Shown piece by piece: positions 41,589 through 49,677 of a stretch of DNA of 64,000 nucleotides. Every line of letters begins with the position of its first letter. Position 1 is the first letter of the stretch. The position numbers and the translations under genes are program-made. Source of the DNA: an uncultured Helicobacter sp. (GTDB taxonomy: Bacteria; Campylobacterota; Campylobacteria; Campylobacterales; Helicobacteraceae); the NCBI GenBank assembly GCA_944326445.1, contig CALVDZ010000009.1:1-64000 (forward strand), written 5' to 3'. The notes under the pieces are model-generated. The model was not told the origin of the DNA and searched no databases. It was given only the letters and a program-made list of their open reading frames with translations.

Positions 41589-42179
41589 ATGAGTGGATAT
41601 ATCCCTTATGTGATAGAGCGCACGGGGCGCGGCGAGCGTAGCTATGATATTTACTCGCGCTTACTAAAAGATCGCATCATTTTGCTAAGCGGCGAGATAA
41701 ACGACTATGTGGCGTCATCGATCGTCGCGCAACTGCTGTTTTTAGAAGCCGAGGATCCAGAAAAAGATATAAACTTTTATATCAACTCCCCCGGTGGCGT
41801 GATTACAAGTGCCTTTAGTATCTATGATACAATGAACTACATTCGCCCAGATGTTTGCACGATTTGTATCGGACAGGCGGCGAGTGCGGGGGCGTTTTTG
41901 CTTAGCAGTGGGACGAAGGGCAAGCGGTATTCACTGCCAAACTCGCGCATTATGATTCACCAACCCCTAGGTGGCGCGCAAGGACAGGCGACAGATATCG
42001 AGATCCAAGCCCAAGAGATTTTGCGCCTCAAAAAAACGCTCAATGAGATTATGGCGCACAACACCGGACAAAATCTCAAAAAAATCTCACAAGATACCGA
42101 GCGCGACTTTTTTATGAGCAGTGCGCAGGCAAAGGAATACGGGATTATCGATGAAATCCTAAGCAAGAGCTTAAAATAA
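41589..42179 (+). CDS. clpP: ATP-dependent Clp protease proteolytic subunit
   Basis: Serine protease subunit of 196 residues. Catalytic Ser99 in GQAASAGAFLL and His124 in MIHQPLGG are visible, and Asp follows in the C-terminal third. It forms the tetradecamer that works with ClpA/ClpX. Ten bases after tig. Confidence 0.97.
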   Translation: MSGYIPYVIERTGRGERSYDIYSRLLKDRIILLSGEINDYVASSIVAQLLFLEAEDPEKDINFYINSPGGVITSAFSIYDTMNYIRPDVCTICIGQAASAGAFLLSSGTKGKRYSLPNSRIMIHQPLGGAQGQATDIEIQAQEILRLKKTLNEIMAHNTGQNLKKISQDTERDFFMSSAQAKEYGIIDEILSKSLK

Positions 42180-42187
42180 GGTAGGAT

Positions 42188-43300
42188 ATGCCAGATAACA
42201 ACAACGATTTTTTTGGAAGCTTGGGCTTAGAGCTTGAGAGCGAGTCTGGCTTCTCTAGCGAGAGCGCAGATAGCACCGAGAGTATCGCTAAGGAAAAGCT
42301 AAGTGAAATCTCCAAAAAAACAATCCAAATGCTCGATGATGAAAATATCTTCCCATTCCCGGAAAATTTTGAAAGCATCTTTGAACGCAATCTCAACCAA
42401 GAACAAAACGAAGATGTCAAAAACAAAATCCGCAATGTCTTAGAATCTAGGCATCACAATGCCAATATCATCGCGCTTGAAACGACGATAAATAGCAGCT
42501 TTGCAAGCCTAAAAAATATCTTTGAGCAAGTGGGCGCGCTCTTTAAGCGATTAGAGGGCCTTGAATCTAAGGTGTTTTCACAACTCACAGAGATTGATAA
42601 GATTCAAAACCCCCTAGCCGTCAAAAACGCGATAAAAATCTTACTTAATGACACAAATATCACATACAAAGGGGTTTTTGATCAAACCAGAAGTGTGGTG
42701 GAAAACTACGCCAAAATGTATGAGAGCTTTTTACATATCAAAAAAAACTCGATGTTTGATACTACGCTTGGGATTCACAATAAGCAGTTTTTCCTCCAAA
42801 AGCTCGAGCGCGAGTGCCTCATAGGCAAGGACTTTGCGGGTGAAAACGCGCTCTTTATCGCGGCATTTAGCCCCACTCTCCTCTCTAGTCTTAATAACAA
42901 ACGCTCGCTTTTGAGTGCGACTAAGATGGTTTCTAAGATTTTGTTTGGCAAAATCGGCAAGGAAGATAGCATTTGCCACCTAGGCAATGCGGAATTTGCG
43001 ATTTTTGTCAAAAACATTCCCCAATCCCAGATTCGCGACACGACGATAGACTTTATCGACTCGCTCAAAAAAAGCACCGTGTTTTTGGACGATACACAAA
43101 TCGCCCTTGAGCTCATCATAGGGGCGAGCAGGTTTGATATAAACCTAACCCCCCAAGAAAACATACAAAATGCCAAATCTGCCCTAGAGAGCGCGAAATC
43201 AGAAAATAAAAAATTCGAGATTTTCAAAGCCGCTTCTAGCGAGGGGGCAGATGAAGATGAGGAATTTGATAGTGATTTTGGAAATTTTGAAATACCCTGA
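42188..43300 (+). CDS. Degenerate GGDEF-like protein
   Basis: 370 residues. The N-terminal 60 residues are acidic and Ser/Glu-rich, residues 60-190 are helical, and residues about 190-350 have the diguanylate cyclase fold (TTLGIHNKQFFLQKLERE ... ICHLGNAEFAIFVKN). The signature that should read GG(D/E)EF is GNAEF, so catalysis is unlikely and a regulatory or c-di-GMP-independent role is more plausible. It sits between clpP and def with eight bases to clpP and overlaps def by 29 bases, so it is translationally linked to protein-maturation genes. Confidence 0.75.
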   Translation: MPDNNNDFFGSLGLELESESGFSSESADSTESIAKEKLSEISKKTIQMLDDENIFPFPENFESIFERNLNQEQNEDVKNKIRNVLESRHHNANIIALETTINSSFASLKNIFEQVGALFKRLEGLESKVFSQLTEIDKIQNPLAVKNAIKILLNDTNITYKGVFDQTRSVVENYAKMYESFLHIKKNSMFDTTLGIHNKQFFLQKLERECLIGKDFAGENALFIAAFSPTLLSSLNNKRSLLSATKMVSKILFGKIGKEDSICHLGNAEFAIFVKNIPQSQIRDTTIDFIDSLKKSTVFLDDTQIALELIIGASRFDINLTPQENIQNAKSALESAKSENKKFEIFKAASSEGADEDEEFDSDFGNFEIP

Positions 43301-43778
43301 TAAGCGTTTGCGCAAAAAGTCAAAGCCCGTGGAGGTTTTTGATGAGGCGCTCCACACATTGCTCGATGATATGTATGAGACGATGATAGAGCGCGGTGGC
43401 GTGGGGCTAGCAGCGATACAAGTGGGCGTAGAGCAGCAAATCCTCATTATCAATCTCCCGCGCCAAGAGGACAATGAGCAGCACAAAGAGGATATGCTTG
43501 AGATCATAAACCCCGTGTTTTTGAAGCAAGAGGGCGAAATCGTGTGGAATGAGGGCTGCCTCTCTGTGCCGGAGTATTATGAAGAGACCAAGCGATTTGC
43601 TCACATCACACTCGCTTACAAAGATCGCTTTGGCAATGATAAGATTCTCCAAGCTGAGGATTTTTTGAGCGTGGCGGTGCAACACGAGATCGATCATCTC
43701 AATGGCGTGCTCTTTGTCGATAAGCTGCCCATCTTAAAGCGCAAAAAGTTTGAAAAAGAGCGCAGGCGCGCGAGATAA
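43272..43778 (+). CDS. def: Peptide deformylase
   Basis: Removes the formyl group from nascent proteins; metal enzyme. All three motifs are present: GVGLAAIQVG, EGCLSVPEYY and QHEIDHLNG. A GTG start at 43272 (VILEILKYPDKRLRK, matching the family start) is preferred over the upstream ATG at 43251, and AGGA lies about ten bases ahead. Length 168 residues. Confidence 0.93.
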   Translation: MILEILKYPDKRLRKKSKPVEVFDEALHTLLDDMYETMIERGGVGLAAIQVGVEQQILIINLPRQEDNEQHKEDMLEIINPVFLKQEGEIVWNEGCLSVPEYYEETKRFAHITLAYKDRFGNDKILQAEDFLSVAVQHEIDHLNGVLFVDKLPILKRKKFEKERRRAR

Positions 43779-43790
43779 GCCTAGATTCTG

Positions 43791-45332
43791 ATGACAAACA
43801 AAATCCTTTGCGCAAGCTTAGTGGGCACGCAAACAAAAATCATCGAGATAGAATCCGCCTTCACAAGGGGCTTGCCAAGCTTTAGCATTACCGGGCTTGC
43901 GACAAGCTCTATCCAAGAATCCAAGCAGCGCGTGCAGTCCGCCCTCGCCACGACTGATTTTACCCTCCCACCGCTCAAAATCACTATCAACCTTTCGCCC
44001 TCAGATATCGCCAAAAGCGGGAGTTACTTTGATCTGCCCATCGCACTTGTGCTTTGTAGCAGCGGACTGCAGCTAAAGGAGCCGTGGTTTGCCTTTGGGG
44101 AGTTGGGGCTTGATGGGAGTATCAAATACACCCAGAGTATGTATCCGCTGCTTTTTGATCTCGCGCTGCTCTGCCCCAATGCCCATATCATCGTCCCTAG
44201 CTGCGCGCAGGAGATCCTAGGCGTTATCCCAAACCTTAAACTACATTTTGCCCACAATCTCACCCAAGCCCTTGAGATCCTCAATCTCCCACAAGGCGAG
44301 GAAGGCACGCAAGAGCCAAACGACTTAAGCACACAGAATCTAGGTTTTGCCTACATTGAAACGGAGGGGGAGCGGTATTATTATACGCAGGATTTTGGGC
44401 TTGATTTTGCGCAGGTGCAGGGGCAGGAGCGAGCCAAGCGCGCCGCGCTCATCTCCGCAGTGGGGCTGCACAATATTATCTTTGAGGGAAGTCCGGGCTG
44501 CGGCAAGAGTATGATCGCCCAGAGAATGCGCTACATCCTCCCGCCTATGAGTCTTGCTGAGATGATGCACACGCTAAAGCTCCAATCCCTAAGCGCGCAA
44601 GAGGGCGCATATTCGCCCCTACGCCCATTTAGAAATCCCCACCAAAGCGCGTCAAAAGCAAGCATTCTAGGCTCTGCCACGCAGTTTGAGCCAAAGCCCG
44701 GCGAGATCGCGCTTGCGCACAATGGGATTTTGTTCTTTGATGAGTTGCCCCATTTTAAGCGCGATATTTTAGAATCCCTGCGCGAGCCGCTAGAAAACAA
44801 CAAACTCGCCATCTCTAGGGTGCATTCTAAGCTCGAGTATGAGAGCGCATTCCTTTTTGTCGGGGCGCAAAACCCCTGCCCCTGTGGCAATCTCCTAAGC
44901 CATACAAAAGAATGCCGCTGCCAAGACAAAGAAATCAGCGCGTATAAAAATCGCCTAAGCGAGCCGTTTTGGGATAGGATTGATATGTTTGTGCAGATGG
45001 AGGAAGCCCAAGCCCCAGAAATGGAGCGCACAAGGGGAGTGGGGCTAGATTCTAAACAAATGCAGGCGATGGTGTTTGAAGCGTTTGCGTTTGCCAAAGG
45101 GCGCGCTCAAAAATGCTTTAATGGCAAGCTAAGTGAAAGGGAGATTGAGGAATTTTGCGTACTAGATTCTCAAAGCGAGGGGCTTTTGCAGCAAGCAAGT
45201 ATGCGCTTTGGGCTAAGCAGACGCGCACAAAATAAGCTAAGAAAAGTCGCGCGCTCGATTGCGGATTTGAGCCAAAGTGCGATGATACAAAAGCCCCATA
45301 TCCTTGAAGCCCTCTCCTATCGGCGTATGTAG
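43791..45332 (+). CDS. comM: ComM/YifB-family Mg-chelatase-like AAA ATPase
   Basis: 513 residues: an N-terminal Lon-protease-like domain (GLPSFSITGLATSSIQESKQRVQSAL), AAA core with Walker A GSPGCGKSM (about 233-241) and Walker B ILFFDELPHF, a Cys-rich insertion (NPCPCGNLLSHTKECRC) and a C-terminal lid. ComM is a hexameric helicase promoting branch migration during natural transformation. 13 bases after def. Confidence 0.92.
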   Translation: MTNKILCASLVGTQTKIIEIESAFTRGLPSFSITGLATSSIQESKQRVQSALATTDFTLPPLKITINLSPSDIAKSGSYFDLPIALVLCSSGLQLKEPWFAFGELGLDGSIKYTQSMYPLLFDLALLCPNAHIIVPSCAQEILGVIPNLKLHFAHNLTQALEILNLPQGEEGTQEPNDLSTQNLGFAYIETEGERYYYTQDFGLDFAQVQGQERAKRAALISAVGLHNIIFEGSPGCGKSMIAQRMRYILPPMSLAEMMHTLKLQSLSAQEGAYSPLRPFRNPHQSASKASILGSATQFEPKPGEIALAHNGILFFDELPHFKRDILESLREPLENNKLAISRVHSKLEYESAFLFVGAQNPCPCGNLLSHTKECRCQDKEISAYKNRLSEPFWDRIDMFVQMEEAQAPEMERTRGVGLDSKQMQAMVFEAFAFAKGRAQKCFNGKLSEREIEEFCVLDSQSEGLLQQASMRFGLSRRAQNKLRKVARSIADLSQSAMIQKPHILEALSYRRM

Positions 45333-45339
45333 AGCCTAG

Positions 45340-45415
45340 TATTTATAGCAAGTTTTGCGGGGCAAAGTTTGCTAATCGTGGCGCGTGAAGCAAACCCCTC
45401 GCCCCTCCGCTGCGC
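45340..45415 (+). repeat. Family B hairpin repeat, copy B7 (degenerate)
   Basis: Begins eight bases after the comM stop with GCAAGTTTTGCGGGGCAAAGTTTGC, and a CTCCGCTGCGCAAGC block follows; the middle is altered. Confidence 0.65.
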
Positions 45416-45417
45416 AA

Positions 45418-45545
45418 GCCCATCATTTAATACAATTTTGCTTGTAGCAAAATTGTTATCGCTCACACAGAATGAATCTCTGTGAGCTCCGGCTTACGCG
45501 AGCATACACGCAATCTCAATGCGAGATTCTATGATTTTTTGGTGC
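45418..45545 (+). repeat. Family B hairpin repeat, copy B8
   Basis: Hairpin 1 CAATTTTGC-TTGTA-GCAAAATTG, TATCGCTCA, hairpin 2 CACAGA-ATGAATC-TCTGTG, CTCCGGCTTACGCGAGCATACACGC, then GAGATTCTATG. New arm sequences, pairing kept. Confidence 0.8.
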
Positions 45546-45553
45546 AATAATGA

Positions 45554-45590
45554 AGTTTCTTTAGTGATCCTAGGGATCACTAAAGAAACT
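45554..45590. repeat. Perfect 17-bp inverted repeat
   Basis: Arms AGTTTCTTTAGTGATCC (45554-45570) and its exact complement (45574-45590) around a TAG loop. There is no U-run after it on either strand, so it is a poor intrinsic terminator; it may be an arm of a repeat element or a protein site. The next 60 bases carry two direct copies of GAARCTACGCTTT. Confidence 0.85.
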
Positions 45591-45746
45591 ACGCTTTCTC
45601 AAAGAAGCTACGCTTTGTGTGCAGGGTAAATTTCCAAAAATACCAAAAGCGCAAAAAGCGCGATGCCCTTGCAGAACCTAAGCTCCTAAGACAACCTTTA
45701 CACAATCTCTATATAATTACGCCCTCACAACAACAAAAGGAAATGT
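45591..45746. other. Leader of the MFS transporter gene
   Basis: Short direct repeats next to the palindrome, then unrelated sequence. A TATATAATTA stretch at about 45709-45718 is a good -10 for the transporter gene, whose AAAGGAAA site and ATG follow at 45747. Confidence 0.45.
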
Positions 45747-47072
45747 ATGTCTAAAGATGTGTTTGCCCTTACCCTCGTGTCTTCCTTCCGCTTTTTTGGG
45801 CTCTTTGTCGCACTGCCTGCCATTGGGCTCTATGCCGATGCCTTTAGCACGGGCGCGTTTCTCGCTGGGCTCGCTGCAGGGGGCTATGCCATCACGCAGA
45901 TCATCTTCCAAACCCCCTTTGGAATCTGGAGCGATAAGACGGACAAAAAGCGCGTGATAGCCATAGGGCTTGTGATTTTTATCCTAGGATCGCTTGTGTG
46001 TGCCTTTAGCGATGATATCATCACGCTTATTATCGGGCGATTTTTGCAGGGCGCGGGGGCGATTGGGGGCGTGATCAGCGCGCAAATCGCGGATCTCGTC
46101 AGAGAGGAGAAGCGCAGCAAGGCTATGGCGATGATGGGTGCTGGGATTTTTGTGAGCTTTATCTTAGCAATGATTTTGGGACCGCTGATTGCGGGGCATA
46201 TGGGCTTGCAGGCGATTTTTTTGCTCACTGCTTTGCTCAATACCATCGCGCTTGTCGTGCTGCTTATGCGCGTGCCATCTACGCCAAAGATCGCCTACAC
46301 CTACCACAACACTGAATTTAGCAATATTCTCAAAAACACAAATCTCCAAACGCTCAACCTAAGCGTGCTTTTGCAAAAGTTTTTGATGATTTTTACCTTT
46401 GTCATCGTGGGTATGGAGCTAAAAAGACGCTTTGAGATTGCAGAATCTAGCCTCTGGGAGATTTATGCGCCCGGTGCGATTTTGGGGCTTTTTAGCCTCG
46501 CGCCTGCCTCGATTTTGGCACAAAAAAAGGGGTATTTTAAGCAAGTGCTGCTAGGGGGTATCGTGGCGTTTGCCCTCTCATATGTTTTAATCGCGTATGC
46601 GAGCTATGCGGGGAGTTTGTGGCTTTTTGTGCTGGGGGTTATGATTTTTTTTGTGGGGTTTTCTATCCACGAGCCTATTATGCAAACGCTTGCAAGCCGC
46701 TATCCAAAGGCGCACCAAAAGGGTGCAGCCCTTGGGTTTTTTACCACGCTTGGCTTTGTGGGCTCGGCAGTTGGCGCGCTGTGTGGCGGTGTGCTCTATG
46801 AGTCCTTAAGCCTATCTCATCTAAGCCTAGGAGTGGTAGCGGTATGCGTGCTGTGGATTGGCGTGATGAGCGTGGGGCTACACAATCCAAATAATGAAAA
46901 AAACCTCTATTTGCCGATAGATTCTTACCCACAAGCCCATTTACAGAATCTAAACAACACCGCGGGTATCATAGAATGGTATATCAACACCACACAGGGC
47001 GTTGCGATAGTCAAATACGATGACAAGCTCATCGACAAAGAGACAATCCTCGCCCACATAGCAAAGGAGTAG
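45747..47072 (+). CDS. Major facilitator superfamily transporter with C-terminal extension
   Basis: 441 residues, twelve membrane segments. The inter-TM2-3 motif GIWSDKTDKKRV matches the MFS signature and the RFLQGAGAIGG motif lies in TM4. The closest recognisable type is drug/sugar proton antiporters. After about residue 385 a roughly 55-residue soluble tail (GIIEWYINTTQGVAIVKYDDKLIDKETILAHI) resembles an HMA-like ferredoxin fold without CxxC. Substrate unknown. A 32-codon gene follows directly. Confidence 0.8.
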   Translation: MSKDVFALTLVSSFRFFGLFVALPAIGLYADAFSTGAFLAGLAAGGYAITQIIFQTPFGIWSDKTDKKRVIAIGLVIFILGSLVCAFSDDIITLIIGRFLQGAGAIGGVISAQIADLVREEKRSKAMAMMGAGIFVSFILAMILGPLIAGHMGLQAIFLLTALLNTIALVVLLMRVPSTPKIAYTYHNTEFSNILKNTNLQTLNLSVLLQKFLMIFTFVIVGMELKRRFEIAESSLWEIYAPGAILGLFSLAPASILAQKKGYFKQVLLGGIVAFALSYVLIAYASYAGSLWLFVLGVMIFFVGFSIHEPIMQTLASRYPKAHQKGAALGFFTTLGFVGSAVGALCGGVLYESLSLSHLSLGVVAVCVLWIGVMSVGLHNPNNEKNLYLPIDSYPQAHLQNLNNTAGIIEWYINTTQGVAIVKYDDKLIDKETILAHIAKE

Positions 47073-47074
47073 TG

Positions 47075-47173
47075 ATGAGTCTAGAAGAAAAAATCCTTAT
47101 AGCCTCGGTGATGGTAGGCTATCTCATCTTTCTTATCTATCGCAACAAAGAGTATTTCAAAAAAGACAAATAA
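47075..47173 (+). CDS. Small membrane protein (32 aa)
   Basis: ATG at 47075 two bases after the transporter stop (GCAAAGGAGTAGTG supplies AAGGAG), ending 47173. The peptide has a hydrophobic stretch (ILIASVMVGYLIFLIY, residues 7-22) and a basic, Lys-rich end. One membrane helix is predicted. Its close spacing between the transporter and nfu supports translation. It might help the transporter, but that is a guess. Confidence 0.6.
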   Translation: MSLEEKILIASVMVGYLIFLIYRNKEYFKKDK

Positions 47174-47182
47174 GGAGTGGCA

Positions 47183-47458
47183 ATGCAAGATTTTCCCTTT
47201 AGCGATGAAGAGCTCAAAGCCCCAGTCGATCTCGTGATACAAAAGGTGCGCCCCACACTCAATCTCGATGGTGGGGATATCAGCGTGCTAGGTATCAAAG
47301 ACGCCAAAGTCTATGTGCGCCTAGAGGGCGCGTGTCAGGGCTGCCCTAGTAGCGCAAACACGCTCAAATACGCCATTGAGCGCAGATTAAAGGAGGAGAT
47401 CCACCCCGATATCGCCATCATCAATGTCCCACACAACACCCCAAATCCCCTAGGATAA
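47183..47458 (+). CDS. nfu: NifU-type iron-sulfur scaffold (C-terminal domain)
   Basis: 91 residues matching the NifU C-terminal domain: VRPTLNLDGGDISVLGIKDAKVYVRLEGACQGCPSSANTLKYAIE, with CxxC ligands (CQGC) for a 4Fe-4S cluster to be handed to target proteins. ATG 47183 with AAGGAG at 47172-47177. Followed by the hypothetical gene and murE, the order also seen in H. pylori. Confidence 0.93.
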   Translation: MQDFPFSDEELKAPVDLVIQKVRPTLNLDGGDISVLGIKDAKVYVRLEGACQGCPSSANTLKYAIERRLKEEIHPDIAIINVPHNTPNPLG

Positions 47459-47460
47459 GT

Positions 47461-48096
47461 ATGCCAAAGCTTACCGCACAAAACACGCGATATGCGATAA
47501 ACAAAGCCATCAAAGAGGCGTTTGAGCTCTTTAGCACCAAGCAATATGAGAGAGCCTTTAAGAGTTTTGAGCGTATCCTCTCTATCGCGCCCAAAAACAA
47601 AGACGCCAAAATCGGCATTTTGCTCTGTGATAGCGCGCGTGATTTTCCAGAAAATGCGTATTCGCTCTTTGAGTATTACCAAATCCTTCTCTCCTCTAAA
47701 GTCTCTAAGCAAAAAGCCCAGAGGCAGATTCTAGAGATTTTAGAATCTGTGGATAGGGCGAGCTTTAGCCTCTCAGATATGTTTAGGGGCATTGAGCAAA
47801 AAAAGATGCAAGAGCTTGATGGCATTTTGTATCAGGATTTTTTGCGCTCTATCAAAAACCGCTCGAGCTTCAAGGAGGCGTTTGAAGATATTATGTTTAG
47901 CACCAAAATCGCCTTCACCTCGCCCCAAGAGTTTTATGATTTTTTGGAGCAGCTCATTGAAAATGGCTTTACAGAAATCGGGCTAGAGTATATAGAATCT
48001 TTTAAAGCCCTTAGGCACACGCGATTTGACTCGCGCCTAGATGCAATCCTCAAAAAGGCTCTCAATGCGCATAACAAAAAACATAAGCTATCGTAA
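47461..48096 (+). CDS. Conserved Helicobacter protein of unknown function
   Basis: 211 residues, two bases after nfu and overlapping murE by 32 bases. The N-terminal region (AFELFSTKQYERAFKSFERILSIAPKNKDAKIG) looks like a tetratricopeptide repeat; the remainder is helical and charged. The counterpart I recall in H. pylori is HP1493, also between nfu and murE. Translational overlap suggests a link with murE, but there is no clue to activity. Confidence 0.8.
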   Translation: MPKLTAQNTRYAINKAIKEAFELFSTKQYERAFKSFERILSIAPKNKDAKIGILLCDSARDFPENAYSLFEYYQILLSSKVSKQKAQRQILEILESVDRASFSLSDMFRGIEQKKMQELDGILYQDFLRSIKNRSSFKEAFEDIMFSTKIAFTSPQEFYDFLEQLIENGFTEIGLEYIESFKALRHTRFDSRLDAILKKALNAHNKKHKLS

Positions 48097-49510
48097 GCGC
48101 GATTTTAGCGCGATTACTGACGATACTAGCTGCCTAGATTCTCACACGCTCTTTGTGCTAAGCAAGCAAAATGCGCGCTACTTTGCCGCACTAAATCCCA
48201 AACCCCCGCACATCCACGCACAGAATCTAAGAGAGATTTTCGCCCTGCCCCAGTGTATCATCGGCATTACAGGCACCAATGGCAAGACAACCACCGCCAC
48301 GATTATCTATGAGAGCTTGCGTGCTTTGGGCTTTAGCGCGGCATTGCTAGGGACGCGCGGGCTTTTTGTCAATGGCGTGGAGACTAAGCCAAAAGGACTC
48401 ACAACCCCAAGCGTGCTTGAGCTGTATGAAAACTTCGAGCTTGCCAAAGAATGCGCGTATTTTGTGATGGAAGTGAGCTCGCACGCCATCGTGCAGGAGC
48501 GCATCGCGGGCGTGGAGTTTGGGCTAAAGATTTTAAGTAATATCACAAGCGATCATTTGGATTTTCACAAAAGCCTACAGGAGTATATCCGCGTGAAAAA
48601 TAGCTTTTTTGCCTGCAGCACCCCAAAACTCATCAACACCGATGAAATAAACGCCCGCTACAATCCCGCCAATGCCTACACTTATGGGCTGCAATCTCAC
48701 GCCAATATGCGCGCGCTTTGTTATGAGCTAGGTAATGGCATAAGCGCGCAGGTGGAATGGAATGAGCGCAAAAATGGCGATGAGGACGCACGGAGAGAAC
48801 CAAAAAAAGGCACACAAAGACAAAAGCAAGAGGGTGCGCTCGAGCAAGGGCGCGGGCGAGAGGGCGCGCAAAACCAAAGACTAGAGGACGCACGAGAGAT
48901 TACAGAATCTACCCACCTCCAAACCAAGCTTTTTGGCAAGCACAATCTCTACAATGCCCTTGCTGCCCTAAGCGCGCTCAAACTCCTCACACATAAGTCC
49001 CTAGATTCACTCGCGCAAGCCATCGCGCGCTTTGAGGGCGTGAGCGGGCGTATGGAAATCCTCTCGCATAAGCCGCTCATTATCGTGGATTTTGCGCACA
49101 CACACGATGGTATGGAGCAGATTTTCCAGAGCTTCCCGGGGCGCAAAATCGTCGCGCTCTTTGGCGCGGGGGGCGATCGCGATGTGAGCAAACGCCCCAA
49201 AATGGGTGCTATGGCGGATAAATACGCACACAGAATCTACCTCACGAGTGATAATCCTCGCAGTGAAAATCCCGATTCTATCATCACGCAAATCGCGCAT
49301 GGCGTGAGCGATACCTCCAAGCTCATCATAGAATCTAGCCGCCAAAAAGCCCTAGAGCTCGCTATCAAAGACTTGCGTGATGATGAGGTGCTCCTCGTGC
49401 TTGGCAAGGGCGATGAAACCTACCAAATCATCGGGGAGCAAACCCTGCCCTTTGATGATAGGGAGATTATTAGGAGTTTGCTAGCTGGCGCGAGATTTAC
49501 GCGGAGCTAG
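48065..49510 (+). CDS. murE: UDP-MurNAc-tripeptide synthetase (meso-DAP-adding)
   Basis: Adds diaminopimelate to UDP-MurNAc-L-Ala-D-Glu. ATP loop GTNGKTTT is at residues 70-77, the SSHAI and DHLDFHKS motifs follow, and the DNPR motif (LTSDNPRSENPD) marks specificity for meso-DAP. ATG at 48065 overlaps the previous gene. Residues about 231-285 (EDARREPKKG..., Arg/Glu/Gln-rich) are an insert not seen in typical MurE. 481 residues. Confidence 0.95.
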   Translation: MRITKNISYRKRDFSAITDDTSCLDSHTLFVLSKQNARYFAALNPKPPHIHAQNLREIFALPQCIIGITGTNGKTTTATIIYESLRALGFSAALLGTRGLFVNGVETKPKGLTTPSVLELYENFELAKECAYFVMEVSSHAIVQERIAGVEFGLKILSNITSDHLDFHKSLQEYIRVKNSFFACSTPKLINTDEINARYNPANAYTYGLQSHANMRALCYELGNGISAQVEWNERKNGDEDARREPKKGTQRQKQEGALEQGRGREGAQNQRLEDAREITESTHLQTKLFGKHNLYNALAALSALKLLTHKSLDSLAQAIARFEGVSGRMEILSHKPLIIVDFAHTHDGMEQIFQSFPGRKIVALFGAGGDRDVSKRPKMGAMADKYAHRIYLTSDNPRSENPDSIITQIAHGVSDTSKLIIESSRQKALELAIKDLRDDEVLLVLGKGDETYQIIGEQTLPFDDREIIRSLLAGARFTRS

Positions 49511-49526
49511 ATTCTGTTCTTTCATT

Positions 49527-49660
49527 GCAAGTTTGTTGCGCAAACTTGGTATCGCTCGTGGCAAGTGAATTGCCACTCGCTCCGGCTTACGCGCACATAC
49601 ATTACCCGAATCTAGTGCTTTGGGTTGCATAGATTCTATAATGTCGCTAGCGGTTTTAGA
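49527..49660 (+). repeat. Family B hairpin repeat, copy B9
   Basis: Hairpin 1 CAAGTTTG (49528-49535)/CAAACTTG (49541-49548), hairpin 2 GTGGCAA (49558-49564)/TTGCCAC (49570-49576) with loop GTGAA, then CTCGCTCCGGCTTACGCG and CATACATT. 16 bases after the murE stop. Confidence 0.85.
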
Positions 49661-49677
49661 ATCTGTAATGACAGAAT

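Noticed and set aside
45554..45590. Palindrome as an intrinsic terminator
   Set aside because: No T-run follows the 3' arm on either strand, so I list it as an inverted repeat.
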